From Stenotrophomonas maltophilia (lineage in GTDB: Bacteria; Pseudomonadota; Gammaproteobacteria; Xanthomonadales; Xanthomonadaceae), in contig NZ_CP029773.1 in the NCBI RefSeq assembly GCF_003205835.1, forward strand, positions 1,830,501-1,894,500: a DNA stretch of 64,000 bases. Reading direction: 5' to 3'. The stretch's first letter is position 1. Each line of letters opens with the position of its first letter. The notes under the pieces were generated by a model. It saw only the letters and a program-made list of their open reading frames with translations, did no database searches and was not told where the DNA came from. Shown here one piece after another: positions 1 to 7,781 of the stretch. The translations under genes and the position numbers were made by a program.

Positions 1-1
1 G

Positions 2-472
2 CCCATGCGCTACCAGTGCCGCCTGGCCGGGAAGCCGGCCAACTATGACCAGCGCTTCCCTGGCACCTACAACGCGCGCCGGGATAGCCTGGAGAAATTC
101 TGGACGCCGGCGTTCGGCCACACCCATGGGCTGATGGTGGTGGAGACGTTCTACGAGAATGTGGAAGGTCCGGACGGCAAGAACCAGGTGGTGCAGTTCA
201 CGCCGCGCACCGGCGAGCCGATGCTGGTGGCCTGCCTGTGGTCGCACTGGACGGATCCCGCAGGGAAAGAGCCGGACCTGTTGTCCTTCGCCGCGATCAC
301 AGACGATCCCGAGCCCGAGGTCGCCGCGGCAGGTCACGATCGGACGATCATCAATATAAAGCCCGAGCACGTCGACGCTTGGCTCAATCCGGACCCGGCT
401 GACCTGGCCGCGTTGTATCGGATTTTCGACGACAAGCGGCACCCGTTCTACGAGCACCGGCTGGCAGCCTGA
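2..472 (+). CDS. SRAP-family (YedK/HMCES-like) protein, 5' truncated by window edge
   Basis: This is the 3' part of an SOS-response-associated peptidase (SRAP) gene. The frame is open to the left edge, so the N-terminal catalytic Cys2, which in this family traps abasic sites in single-stranded DNA, lies outside the window. Counting from the Met codon at position 5, the sequence shows the family's Asn-Ala-Arg motif (residues 23-25), the Phe-Tyr-Glu motif (49-51) carrying the catalytic Glu, and a His-Asp-Arg (111-113) carrying the catalytic His. The C-terminal EHVDAWLNP segment matches the usual family ending. The inferred role is protection or processing of abasic DNA. Family assignment is firm; activity cannot be judged without the N-terminus. 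Confidence 0.85.
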   Translation, partial: PMRYQCRLAGKPANYDQRFPGTYNARRDSLEKFWTPAFGHTHGLMVVETFYENVEGPDGKNQVVQFTPRTGEPMLVACLWSHWTDPAGKEPDLLSFAAITDDPEPEVAAAGHDRTIINIKPEHVDAWLNPDPADLAALYRIFDDKRHPFYEHRLAA

Positions 473-568
473 GCAGTTCAGGAAACTGTGACCTGATGCC
501 CGTGATCTAGACGCATCTTCAACGCTTCCACGGGTAGGATTCTGGGTCCACGTTCAGGAGTGCGTGCC

Positions 569-997
569 GTGCCAAATCGGGCCGTGGTCTTTGTGAGTGA
601 AGCGTGCGAGGGGCTTGGCGGCCGTCGCCTGTCTGAAATCATGGGGGACGCGTCTGAATTCAACCGTCGGGCTGGCGTCACCGGGGTGACTCTCTTCGAC
701 GGGCGCAGGTTCCTGAGCTACATGGAGGGTCCGTCGGACGGGCTGGATGTTGCATTCTCCAGGGCGGCCGGCGCGACGAGCCACTGCAACCTGATCGAGA
801 TCGCCCGCGGTCGTGTAGGTCAGCGCAGGTTGCCGTACTGGTCGATGCGTTGCATCCCCGTGTCCCCGCCGGAGCTCGTGCAGTTGGTAGGCGCAGACTG
901 GACGGGGTTTCTGCAGCGAGGCCAAGACCAGGTACCACCGGCAACCGCGATGGAGATGCTGGTCGCGGTGGCGGAGCCATTCGCAGAAACGGCATAG
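569..997 (+). CDS. BLUF-like domain protein lacking the photoactive Tyr and Gln
   Basis: The 142-residue product spans one BLUF (blue light using FAD) fold plus a short tail. Asn32, the TG-[LIV] strand, the Glu-Gly-Pro turn (53-55) and the Trp-Ser-Met segment (91-93) are in place. The two residues that make a BLUF domain photoactive are not: the Tyr of strand 1 is Phe8, and the Gln that flips its hydrogen bond is Ser50, in FLSYMEG where the family has FLQxLEG. It may be a flavin-binding or purely structural relative, so a light-sensing annotation would be unsafe. The GTG at 569 is preferred over an upstream GTG at 560 because AGGAG at 556-560 sits 8 nt before it. No partner domain or adjacent output gene is visible. 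Confidence 0.75.
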   Translation: MPNRAVVFVSEACEGLGGRRLSEIMGDASEFNRRAGVTGVTLFDGRRFLSYMEGPSDGLDVAFSRAAGATSHCNLIEIARGRVGQRRLPYWSMRCIPVSPPELVQLVGADWTGFLQRGQDQVPPATAMEMLVAVAEPFAETA

Positions 998-1074
998 ACG
1001 CCTTCCGCGAGCGATAGAGCACTAGATTGCTCACAATCGCAGCCGCTGCGATCGCGATTCGTATCCTGCCGGCC

Positions 1075-1428
1075 ATGCCGCTTCCCGACACCTTCTACTG
1101 GACTACGCGCTCTGCCAGCTGGCCGGGCGATCCGCTGACCGTGATCGCCTGCCAGGGCGTCTGGCTCGTCTCCATGACCCAGCGTGTCACTGACGACATC
1201 TGGGTCGCGCACCTCGACCGCCATCGGCATGGTCCTGGTGGCGGACCATGTCGGCCGTGCAGCAGCTACGAGCAGGGACGCGCAGGAGCCGAGCTCTGGG
1301 TGGCCAGGCATGAGGCGAGGCTACGGGACGACGTGGCGAAGATCGTCGGGTGGCGCGAAGCGATCCGAGGCAATCGGCTGGCCAAGAACCACCTGAGGCC
1401 GCCCTTTCCAGGGATGGAAGGCGAGTAG
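1075..1428 (+). CDS. hypothetical protein, 117 aa
   Basis: I do not recognise a family. The frame extends to a TTG at 1027, but an ATG at 1075 begins the more protein-like part (MPLPDTFYWTTR). No good Shine-Dalgarno is visible for either. The product is soluble and rich in Arg and Trp, with a CRPCSSYEQGR segment near the middle and an Arg/Lys-rich C-terminal half. It follows the BLUF-like gene by about 80 nt in the same direction and could be co-transcribed. It lies in the left-end cluster of genes without housekeeping roles. Confidence 0.55.
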   Translation: MPLPDTFYWTTRSASWPGDPLTVIACQGVWLVSMTQRVTDDIWVAHLDRHRHGPGGGPCRPCSSYEQGRAGAELWVARHEARLRDDVAKIVGWREAIRGNRLAKNHLRPPFPGMEGE

Positions 1429-1528
1429 TCTGTGCGGCCGCTGCAGGGCCGGTTTGCTCAAATCGGCGATTTGATCAATTCAGCAATTCGTTCAGGCAAA
1501 ATAGCGCAAGGACACATGGGATCTGAAG

Positions 1529-2146
1529 ATGCTGGAAGCTCTTTTCGTAGCGGCCGCGGATGTTGCGCCGGCGACTGCTGCAGCCGCGGGTGGCGCCTTC
1601 GATTGGAAGTGGCTGGTGCCCGTGATCACGCTGATCCTGGGCTTCGTGCTGAAGTGGTTCCAGGATTACGTCACCGAGAAGAGCCGACGCAAGGCAGAAG
1701 CCGCACTCCGCAGGGAGCTTCGCTGGGATGAACTCCGGTCACGGCGAGTAGATGCAGAGCGGGCGAATCTGGTCGCGTTACAGAAGATCGTAGTGAATCT
1801 GCTGCAAGCGGGCAGAAACATGCGAGTTGCGAAAACCCACGCTCGACCGGAAGGGGAGGGCTGGCATCAGGCGACTGTTGATTCATATTTGGGTGTTGAG
1901 TTGAACCGCTTGGCGGCTGAACTATCGCCTCTATCGGTGCGACTTCATACTGCAGATGTTGCAGGCCACCTCAACATGTTTATGGGTGCTTTTTGGAAGG
2001 CTCTGGCTGCAGATACGGCTACCGAAGCATGGGATCTTTGGCGCGAAGCTGAGGCACTTCACGGCAATCTCCAACGGTTGATGGGAGAGACCATCAGGCA
2101 GCTCGAGGATGAGAACCAGCAGCTCGGCGCACCGCCCACGCAGTGA
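1529..2146 (+). CDS. membrane-anchored coiled-coil protein of unknown function
   Basis: The 205-residue product has an Ala-rich N-terminus, one transmembrane segment (about residues 27-45, WLVPVITLILGFVLKWF), then a long charged helical region (about 50-95, rich in Arg/Glu) and a soluble C-terminal domain. No family is recognised. The topology suggests a single-pass inner-membrane protein with a cytoplasmic helical domain. The gene is noticeably less GC-rich than the core genes to its right (codons such as TTA, AAA and ATA appear), which suggests accessory DNA. The ATG at 1529 follows a weak GGATCTGAAG. A hairpin with terminator character lies about 100 nt downstream. Confidence 0.65.
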   Translation: MLEALFVAAADVAPATAAAAGGAFDWKWLVPVITLILGFVLKWFQDYVTEKSRRKAEAALRRELRWDELRSRRVDAERANLVALQKIVVNLLQAGRNMRVAKTHARPEGEGWHQATVDSYLGVELNRLAAELSPLSVRLHTADVAGHLNMFMGAFWKALAADTATEAWDLWREAEALHGNLQRLMGETIRQLEDENQQLGAPPTQ

Positions 2147-2550
2147 GCTGTGCGGGTTGCCAGCTTCAAAAGCTGGCAAGAAAGCTGGCAACTTGCTGCC
2201 AACACATGCCCATTTCTGCCCATGCGGCAGTCATGAACAAAAAAGCCCATCAAGCTAAAGCATTGATGGGCTTCATTATTTCTGCATTCTGGAAACCGGC
2301 GCCGATGGCGTGACGGGGACAATGCACCCCCGGTTTCTAAAGTGCTGCAAGGTACAGGGCCATTCCCGTGTCGCCACGGTCGGGGCCTGCCCAACGGTTG
2401 CAATGCTACGGTAAAACAGCTGAACAGTCACCCCGGCAATCCGCAGTAAGTCGTAGAGCCACCGCCATAGCGGATTGGTAACGTCATTGGCACGAATTTG
2501 CGACACACTGGCGACCACCATCCGGGCCAGGACAGACACGGAGACTGTGG
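2147..2550. other. 404-nt intergenic region with two hairpins, no supported gene
   Basis: The region starts with an inverted repeat of 10-nt arms at 2157-2166 and 2170-2179 (TTGCCAGCTT and its complement, 3-nt loop), then a second copy of the AAGCTGGCAA arm at 2183-2192. A second, stronger hairpin follows at 2243-2273. The remaining 280 nt hold no reading frame with family resemblance. The region separates the accessory-looking left end from the core genes beginning at 2551, so it is where an island boundary might lie. I see no integrase gene or tRNA here. Confidence 0.5.
2243..2273. terminator. bidirectional hairpin terminator candidate
   Basis: Perfect 11-bp arms (AAGCCCATCAA at 2243-2253, complement at 2263-2273) enclose a 9-nt loop. 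The left arm follows a run of A and the right arm is followed by TCATTATTT, so it could end transcripts from either side. It lies downstream of the membrane/coiled-coil gene. Confidence 0.55.
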
Positions 2551-3123
2551 GTGACCGACGCAAGCCAACAACGCAGCCTGCGACAGCTGATCGGGCCGGT
2601 CGGTGCCGACTACCAGCGGCGTGCGCTGCCGCCCGGCTGGGTCTGGGCGGTGCTGGCGGTGCTGCTGGCGGCCACGTGGCTGACCGAGCTGCCGGCCACC
2701 GCCGCCGCCGCGTTGGTGGCCAGCGCGGTGGTGGTGCATTGGTCTCAGCGCGGCCGCATCCATTGGCTGGGGTGGCGCCTGCCGGGTCTGGCGGTGCTGG
2801 CGGCCCTGCTATGGGGGCCGGAAGTGCTGTCGCAGTGGTTCGAGCACGGATTGGCCGTGGTCCTGATGTCGCTGGCCAGTCTCAGTATCGGTGTGCACGT
2901 GTGGCAGTCGCGGCAGATGGCCCGACAGCTGCAGGGCGCGGCGGATTCGCTGGATGACGCCCAGTTGCTGGCGCTGCTGCCGGCTGATGCGGCCGAACTG
3001 GCCCGGAAGTGGCGGGCGGGCGATGACCGTTATGCGCCGGAACTGGCGGTGGTGATGCACCTGGCAGTGATGCACGCGGCGCTGGCGCCGCGGATGCGCA
3101 GGCAGGGCGTACTGGCGGGGTGA
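2551..3123 (+). CDS. small integral membrane protein of unknown function
   Basis: The 190-residue product has a hydrophilic N-terminus, three or four hydrophobic segments between about residues 28 and 120 (WVWAVLAVLLAATWL is the first), and a cytoplasmic C-terminal helical domain rich in Ala, Leu and Asp. No family is recognised. A GTG start at 2551 is chosen because GGAG lies 7-8 nt upstream. The gene converges on smpB with a GTAG-palindrome cluster in between. High GC and codon use match the core genome. Confidence 0.7.
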   Translation: MTDASQQRSLRQLIGPVGADYQRRALPPGWVWAVLAVLLAATWLTELPATAAAALVASAVVVHWSQRGRIHWLGWRLPGLAVLAALLWGPEVLSQWFEHGLAVVLMSLASLSIGVHVWQSRQMARQLQGAADSLDDAQLLALLPADAAELARKWRAGDDRYAPELAVVMHLAVMHAALAPRMRRQGVLAG

Positions 3124-3133
3124 CCTGCCTTTT

Positions 3134-3229
3134 GTAGCGTCGAGCCATGCTCGACTGCTTTTCTTACCGAAGCCGAGCATGGCTCGGCTCTACAGAAAGC
3201 CAAGGCAGTCGAGCATGGCTCGACTCTAC
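3134..3229. repeat. SMAG-type palindrome cluster (three units)
   Basis: A GTAG-headed unit at 3134-3155 is followed by two inverted units ending in CTAC at 3193 and 3229. Each contains a short palindrome around CATG (TCGAGCCATGCTCGA type). The cluster lies between convergent genes and could act as a transcript end or RNA 3'-end stabiliser. The SMAG family of S. maltophilia is known for its GTAG head and internal palindrome. Confidence 0.85.
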
Positions 3230-3248
3230 ATGGTCGTGCGCGGCCGCC

Positions 3249-3752
3249 TTACGCGTCGCGGTTCCCGCGACGCATCACACGCTGCTTCTCGATCGCCCAG
3301 TCGCGGTCCTTGGCGGCATCGCGCTTGTCGTGGGTCTGCTTGCCCTTGGCCAGCGCGACTTCGAGCTTGATCTTGTTCTTGCTCCAGTACATCGCCGTCG
3401 GCACGATCGTATAGCCATCGCGCTCGACCTTGCCGACCAGCTTGTCGATCTCGCTCCGGTGCAGCAGCAGTTTGCGCTCGCGCCGGTCATTGGCCACCAC
3501 ATGGGTCGAGGCCTGGATCAACGGGGTGATCTGCGCGCCGATCAGGAAGATCTCGCCGTGCTTCACATAGGCGTAGGCGTCGATGATGTTGCCGCGGCCA
3601 GCACGGATCGACTTCACCTCCCAGCCCTGCAGGGCCAGGCCGGCCTCGAAGCGCTCTTCGATGTGGTACTCGTGGCGGGCACGCTTGTTCAACGCGATGG
3701 TTTTGTTGGCCGTCGCGCTCTTTGCTTTATCCTTGCCGCTGTTCTTGCTCAT
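3249..3752 (-). CDS. smpB: SsrA-binding protein SmpB
   Basis: SmpB escorts tmRNA to stalled ribosomes for trans-translation and tags the incomplete protein for proteolysis. The 167-residue product matches the family over its whole length: [12 protein letters not shown] at the start of the beta-barrel, [10 protein letters not shown], and the basic C-terminal tail ([12 protein letters not shown]) that becomes helical in the ribosome. The start at 3752 was chosen by family length; the frame continues upstream only as shadow. The divergent ratA gene begins 57 nt away, the usual gammaproteobacterial pairing. No tmRNA gene was found nearby. Confidence 0.97.
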   Translation of the reverse strand: MSKNSGKDKAKSATANKTIALNKRARHEYHIEERFEAGLALQGWEVKSIRAGRGNIIDAYAYVKHGEIFLIGAQITPLIQASTHVVANDRRERKLLLHRSEIDKLVGKVERDGYTIVPTAMYWSKNKIKLEVALAKGKQTHDKRDAAKDRDWAIEKQRVMRRGNRDA

Positions 3753-3809
3753 TTCCGTATTGTCTCCGATTCGGGCCCGCCCGGTCGATTGCCGAAACGT
3801 CCTGTATTC

Positions 3810-4235
3810 ATGCCTACTATCCGCCGCAGCGCCCTGGTCGAACATTCGGCCGCGCGCATGTTCGACCTGGTCAACGACGTCCAGGCCTATCCGCGCCGCT
3901 TCCGCTGGTGCTCGGCTGCCCAGATCCTGGAGCAGGGCGAGGACCGCCTGGTGGCGCGCCTGGACCTGGGCCTGGGTTCGTTCAGCACCTGGTTCCAGAC
4001 GGAGAACACCCTGCAGCGCCCGCACAGCATCGATATGCAGCTGCGCGATGGCCCGTTCAAGCAGTTGCACGGTCGCTGGGAATTCCATGCGCTGGCCGAA
4101 GATGCCTGCAAGGTCACCCTCACCCTGGAATTCGAACCCAGCTCGCGCCTGCTCGGTCCGGCCCTGGCGATCGGCTTCCAGGGATTGGCCGATCGGATGG
4201 TCAATGATTTCGTCCGCGTCGCCGACGAGGCCTGA
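3810..4235 (+). CDS. ratA: RatA/COQ10-family START-like protein
   Basis: The 141-residue product is a START-like (polyketide cyclase/COQ10) fold protein of the RatA group. It opens with [21 protein letters not shown] and the family's YP-x-F turn ([10 protein letters not shown]). Members bind hydrophobic ligands; E. coli RatA was reported to block 70S association, while homologues of mitochondrial Coq10 act in ubiquinone handling. The gene diverges from smpB and is followed by rnfH after 3 nt. It is better read as a lipid or quinone-binding protein than as a proven toxin. Confidence 0.9.
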   Translation: MPTIRRSALVEHSAARMFDLVNDVQAYPRRFRWCSAAQILEQGEDRLVARLDLGLGSFSTWFQTENTLQRPHSIDMQLRDGPFKQLHGRWEFHALAEDACKVTLTLEFEPSSRLLGPALAIGFQGLADRMVNDFVRVADEA

Positions 4236-4238
4236 GCG

Positions 4239-4496
4239 ATGATCGAGGTCGAGGTGGTGCTGGCCTGGCCGCAGCGGGTGCTGTCGTGCCGGCTGCAGCT
4301 GGACGAGGGCGCGACCGTGGCCGATGCCATTGCTGCTGCCGCGCTGGACGGCACTGCCGACTGCCCGGCGGTGGCCGTGCATGGCGTATTGGCACGTCCG
4401 CAGCAGGCCTTGTTGGATGGCGACCGTATCGAACTGCTACGCCCGTTGCTGGCCGACCCCAAGGATAACCGCCGGCGACGCGCGCTCGGCGGTTGA
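4239..4496 (+). CDS. rnfH: RnfH family ubiquitin-like protein
   Basis: This 85-residue protein has the RnfH beta-grasp pattern: [10 protein letters not shown] at the start, a central GATVADAI helix, and [23 protein letters not shown] at the end, including the LxxDPKxxRR signature. The biochemical role is undefined. It is the second gene of the ratA-rnfH pair, 3 nt after ratA, so the two are almost certainly co-transcribed. The ATG overlaps no alternative start with better support. Confidence 0.93.
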   Translation: MIEVEVVLAWPQRVLSCRLQLDEGATVADAIAAAALDGTADCPAVAVHGVLARPQQALLDGDRIELLRPLLADPKDNRRRRALGG

Positions 4497-4532
4497 TTCC
4501 CGCGACCCGTCCGCGAGGACGGGCAGGGGGCC

Positions 4533-4925
4533 TCAGCGGCCCTTCTTCTTCTTGTCCTTCGGCAGGTTGCGGCCGAACTGGCGCACGGTCTGCTGGGCCA
4601 GGGCCTTGTCGTTGCCCGGGAAGTAATCGCCTTCCCAGCGGGTCACGTTGTCATTGTCGAAGAACACGGTGAAGTTCTTCACCTCGGTACGGCCCAGGCG
4701 GTTCACGCGCTGGCTGGAGGTGTAGTCCCAGCGCTGGGCGTGGAACGGGTCTGGAATGGACGGGGTGCCCAGCAGCGCAGTGACCTGCTGCTTGCTCTGC
4801 CCGACCTGCAGCTTGGCCACGGCATCTTCCCGGATCAGGTTGCCCTGATAGATGGGTTGCTTGTAGATGATGCCGCACCCGGTGGTGGACAGGGCGACGG
4901 CGGCGACCAACAGGAGATTGCGCAT
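4533..4925 (-). CDS. bamE: outer membrane assembly lipoprotein BamE (OmlA)
   Basis: BamE is the small lipoprotein of the BAM complex that folds beta-barrel proteins into the outer membrane. The 130-residue product has a lipoprotein signal peptide with lipobox ending at Cys17 (STTGC), then the SmpA/OmlA fold with the QGNLI, LQVGQSKQQVTALLGTP and RWDYTS motifs. The C-terminus is a Lys-rich tail (KDKKKKGR). The gene is divergent from fur across about 100 nt, the conserved omlA/fur arrangement of Xanthomonas and Pseudomonas. Confidence 0.96.
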   Translation of the reverse strand: MRNLLLVAAVALSTTGCGIIYKQPIYQGNLIREDAVAKLQVGQSKQQVTALLGTPSIPDPFHAQRWDYTSSQRVNRLGRTEVKNFTVFFDNDNVTRWEGDYFPGNDKALAQQTVRQFGRNLPKDKKKKGR

Positions 4926-5028
4926 CGGGACTGGCGGTTGGGGAAATCAAACCGATGATACACTCCCGGCGTGCCACCGCGACCCAATCCGAGGCAGCTG
5001 GCGCTAAATCGCCAATGAACGGAGACCT

Positions 5029-5436
5029 ATGGAAACCCACGACCTGCGTAAAGTCGGCCTGAAGGTGACCCATCCGCGGATGCGGATCCTGGCGCTGCTC
5101 GAGCAGCGCAATGCCCAGCACCACATGACCGCCGAAGACATCTACCGCCAGCTGCTGGAGCACGGCGACGAGATCGGCCTGGCCACGGTGTACCGGGTGC
5201 TGACCCAGTTCGAGGCCGCCGGCCTCGTGCTCAAGCACAATTTCGAAGGCGGCCAGGCCGTCTACGAGCTGGACCGTGGCGGCCACCACGACCACATGGT
5301 CGACGTGGACAGCGGCAAGATCATCGAGTTCGAAAGCCACGAGATCGAAGAGCTGCAGCGCAAGATCGCGGCCGACCACGGCTACGAGCTGGAAGAGCAC
5401 TCGCTGGTGCTGTACGTGCGCAAGAAGCGCAAGTAA
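5029..5436 (+). CDS. fur: ferric uptake regulator Fur
   Basis: Fur represses iron-uptake genes when loaded with ferrous iron. The 135-residue product has the N-terminal winged helix (about residues 1-80, with HHMTAEDIYRQL and ATVYRVLTQFEAAGLV) and the C-terminal metal-binding dimerisation domain opening with GGHHDHM. The CxxC pair found in E. coli Fur at this point is absent: the equivalent stretch reads MVDVDSG. Structural zinc is therefore not bound by those cysteines, a pattern also seen in other xanthomonad and pseudomonad Fur proteins. The start at 5029 follows GGAG 6-7 nt upstream. A rho-independent terminator follows the stop. Confidence 0.97.
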   Translation: METHDLRKVGLKVTHPRMRILALLEQRNAQHHMTAEDIYRQLLEHGDEIGLATVYRVLTQFEAAGLVLKHNFEGGQAVYELDRGGHHDHMVDVDSGKIIEFESHEIEELQRKIAADHGYELEEHSLVLYVRKKRK

Positions 5437-5462
5437 GCCGTTCCAGCCAGCTGGATGCGACG

Positions 5463-5488
5463 AAACCCCGGGCTTACCCGGGGTTTTT
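5463..5488 (+). terminator. fur intrinsic terminator
   Basis: Ten-base perfect arms (AAACCCCGGG at 5463-5472, complement at 5477-5486) with a CTTA loop run into a T tract. It lies 26 nt after the fur stop and just before the palindrome that ends the convergent hydrolase gene. Confidence 0.9.
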
Positions 5489-5496
5489 CATTGGGT

Positions 5497-5536
5497 GGGG
5501 TCAGAGCCCTTTCCCAGGGGAAAGGGCTCTGACCCC
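5497..5536. repeat. perfect 19-bp-arm palindrome of the GGGGTCAGA family
   Basis: Arms at 5497-5515 and 5518-5536 are perfectly complementary with a 2-nt loop (AG). A second member with 19-bp perfect arms lies at 36065-36105 and a decayed one at 48921-48959. Here it overlaps the end of the GDSL hydrolase gene and supplies its stop codon and last codons. Confidence 0.85.
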
Positions 5537-6766
5537 AGGGGTTTCGGATGCACCCAGCAACACCTCCAGATCCACCGCCTCGGCCATCGCCCGGTTGCCC
5601 GCATCGCCCGGGTGCAGGTGGTCGCCTGAATCGTAGGCGGCAGCCATCCGTGACGGGTCGGACGGGTCACGCAGCGCCGCATCCAGGTCGATCACCGCAT
5701 CGAACGGGCTGTCGCTGCGCAGCCAGGCATTGAGCTGTTGGCGCAGTGCTTCCTTCTCCGGCTGGTAGTAGTCGTCCAGCGGCGTGCCGGGCAGGGCGCC
5801 GGCGAACGGCGTCAGGGTGGCGCCGAGGATGCGTAGACCCCGTCGATGGGCCTGTTCGGCCAGGGTGCGATACCCCGCCTGCAGTTCGGCCAGCGTGGGC
5901 CGGGCCTGGTTCCGGGCGAAGGCGGTGCCGGGCCAGCTGATGTCATTGATGCCGATCAGCACGACTACGCTGACCACGCCTGGTTGATCCAGCACGTCAC
6001 GCCGGAAGCGGGCCAGGGCGGATTCGCCCATGCCATCGCGCAGCAGCCGCCCCCCGGAAATACCGGCGTTGACCACGGCTACACCGCGCGGGGCCAGGCG
6101 TACGGCCAGGTGGTCGGTCCAGCGCTGGTCCTGATCGAGGCTGGCGGTAGCGCCATCGGTAATCGAGTCGCCGATCACCACCACGCTGCGTGCGCTGTGG
6201 GCGGCCTCGACCTCGATCCCGGTCAGCAACAGGCGGGTGGTAGTGGAACTGGGCCCCTGCAGGTCGCGTGCCCGGGTCTGGTCAGCGCCGGCGATCCAGC
6301 TGGTCTGGCGGCCCTCCCAATGGAAGGTCTGCAGTGGCGTCGGCCTCGGCACAAAGACACTGACCTGCAACGCCTGGCGGTCTTCCGTGGCCAGTGGCAG
6401 CGGATCGCTCAGCCGTTCCTGACCGGGCTCGATCGATACGCCGGGCTGGCCGTCGAAACTGAGCGGCTGCGGGGTGGCACCCGCGTGTGCGGCCACGCTG
6501 GCCGCCCCGATCCGCAGCGGCTGGGTGCCGTAGGTATTGCTCAGCCGCACCCGCAGCCGGGGCCCGCCCAGGCTGATGCGCGCGGTCTGCCGGAACGTCT
6601 GGTCCTGCAGCGTGGCCGGGACCAGGGTCGGGAACAGGAATTCGGCGCCCCAGACAGGTTGCGGGCTGGCCTGCCAGCTGGCGACCCAGTGCGGGGCCGG
6701 GGCGGCGCTGGCTGCGCTGGACAGGACGATCAATGCGGTGGTGGTGAGCTGGTTGAAGCGGTTCAT
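5501..6766 (-). CDS. secreted SGNH/GDSL-family hydrolase
   Basis: The 421-residue product has a Sec signal peptide (residues 1-22, ending SSAASA-AP), an N-terminal beta-rich region, and an SGNH hydrolase domain. Visible blocks are GDSITDG near residue 200 (nucleophile Ser), NAGISGG (Gly), GINDISWPG (Asn) and DHLHPGDAG near the C-terminus (Asp and His of the triad). The expected function is a periplasmic or extracellular esterase/acylhydrolase acting on acylated sugars or lipids; the substrate is unknown. The last residues (GVRALSPGKGL) are encoded by a dispersed palindrome rather than by the fold. A LysR gene diverges from it across 97 nt and may control it. Confidence 0.9.
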   Translation of the reverse strand: MNRFNQLTTTALIVLSSAASAAPAPHWVASWQASPQPVWGAEFLFPTLVPATLQDQTFRQTARISLGGPRLRVRLSNTYGTQPLRIGAASVAAHAGATPQPLSFDGQPGVSIEPGQERLSDPLPLATEDRQALQVSVFVPRPTPLQTFHWEGRQTSWIAGADQTRARDLQGPSSTTTRLLLTGIEVEAAHSARSVVVIGDSITDGATASLDQDQRWTDHLAVRLAPRGVAVVNAGISGGRLLRDGMGESALARFRRDVLDQPGVVSVVVLIGINDISWPGTAFARNQARPTLAELQAGYRTLAEQAHRRGLRILGATLTPFAGALPGTPLDDYYQPEKEALRQQLNAWLRSDSPFDAVIDLDAALRDPSDPSRMAAAYDSGDHLHPGDAGNRAMAEAVDLEVLLGASETPGVRALSPGKGL

Positions 6767-6808
6767 CGGGCAATCCCGGGAGGAGGGAGCGCCATGGTGA
6801 TTTCCCGC

Positions 6809-6849
6809 TCATCTGTGAACTAGACTGCGCATGGATAATCATCTGTGAA
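6809..6849. promoter_or_regulatory. direct repeat TCATCTGTGAA x2, candidate LysR operator
   Basis: The 11-mer TCATCTGTGAA occurs at 6809-6819 and again at 6839-6849, exactly 30 bp apart (about three helical turns), in the 97-nt gap between the GDSL hydrolase gene and the divergent LysR gene. The spacing would put both sites on one DNA face. Binding is inference only. Confidence 0.45.
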
Positions 6850-6863
6850 TCGGATTCATCATC

Positions 6864-7781
6864 ATGGCGCGGCCTGACATCAACCGATCCGGCGAACTGG
6901 AAGTGTTCGTGCGGGTAATCGAGACCGGTGGCTTCTCCGCTGCCGCACGCACGCTGGACATGACGCCGTCGGCGGTGAGCAAGCTGGTGGCCCGGCTGGA
7001 GCAACGGTTGGGTACGCGCCTGCTGCAGCGCTCCACCCGCCAGTTGCAGCTGACCCCGGAGGGCTGCGCGTTCTACGAGCGCGGCCTGCGCGTGCTGGCC
7101 GACCTGGAGGAGGCCGAGCGCTGTGCCAGCGCCCATGCCGAGCCGCGCGGACGGTTGCGGGTCAACTCCAACGTGCCATTCGGCCAGCATTTCCTGTTGC
7201 CGCTGCTGCCGGCGTTCCTCGAACGCAACCCGCAGGTGGGCGTGGACCTGACCTTGAACGACGAGGTGATCGACCTGCTTGAGCAGCGCACCGACGTGGC
7301 GGTGCGGGCCGGTCCGCTGAAGAGCTCCAGCCTGGTGGCGCGACGGCTGGGCGCGACGCGGATGATGATCGTGGCCGCGCCGGCCTATGCGCAGCGGCAC
7401 GGCCTGCCGCGCAACGCCGAGGAGCTGCAGTCGCACAACCGGCTGGACATCGGCCACGCACGTGCGATGCAGGGTTGGCCGCTGTTGCAGGACGGTCGCG
7501 AACGCATGCTGCTGCCCAGTGGCAATGCTCGCGCCAGCAACGGCGATGCGCTGCGCCAGCTGGTGCTGGGTGGGCTGGGCATGGCGCGGCTGGCGACCTA
7601 CCAGGTGCAGGAGGACATCGCTGCCGGGCGCCTGTTGCCGGTGCTGGAAGACGCCAACCCCGGTGACCTGGAAGAGGTGCATGCGGTGTTCCTGGGGCAG
7701 GGCGGCTACCTGCCGCTGCGGGTGCGCGCCTTCCTCGATTTCCTGGTGGAGAACGTCGATCTGACGCAGCCACGGGGGTAG
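6864..7781 (+). CDS. LysR-family transcriptional regulator
   Basis: The 305-residue product has the LysR N-terminal winged helix-turn-helix (about residues 10-65, ETGGFSAAARTLDMTPSAVSKLVARLEQRLG) and the periplasmic-binding-like effector domain (about 90-300). It resembles the group of LysR proteins that regulate an adjacent divergent gene. The likely target is the GDSL hydrolase gene to the left. The ATG at 6864 leaves 97 nt of intergenic DNA with a repeated 11-mer. The stop codon is the TAG inside the GTAG head of a SMAG palindrome. Confidence 0.93.
   Translation: MARPDINRSGELEVFVRVIETGGFSAAARTLDMTPSAVSKLVARLEQRLGTRLLQRSTRQLQLTPEGCAFYERGLRVLADLEEAERCASAHAEPRGRLRVNSNVPFGQHFLLPLLPAFLERNPQVGVDLTLNDEVIDLLEQRTDVAVRAGPLKSSSLVARRLGATRMMIVAAPAYAQRHGLPRNAEELQSHNRLDIGHARAMQGWPLLQDGRERMLLPSGNARASNGDALRQLVLGGLGMARLATYQVQEDIAAGRLLPVLEDANPGDLEEVHAVFLGQGGYLPLRVRAFLDFLVENVDLTQPRG

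Noticed and set aside
2276..2563. Minus-strand frame of 95 codons upstream of the 2551 gene
   Set aside because: No ribosome binding site, no recognisable domain, and it overlaps the promoter and start of the better supported plus-strand gene.
2147..3248. A tmRNA (ssrA) gene next to smpB
   Set aside because: I looked for the alanine-tRNA-like ends and tag frame and saw neither; ssrA must be elsewhere.
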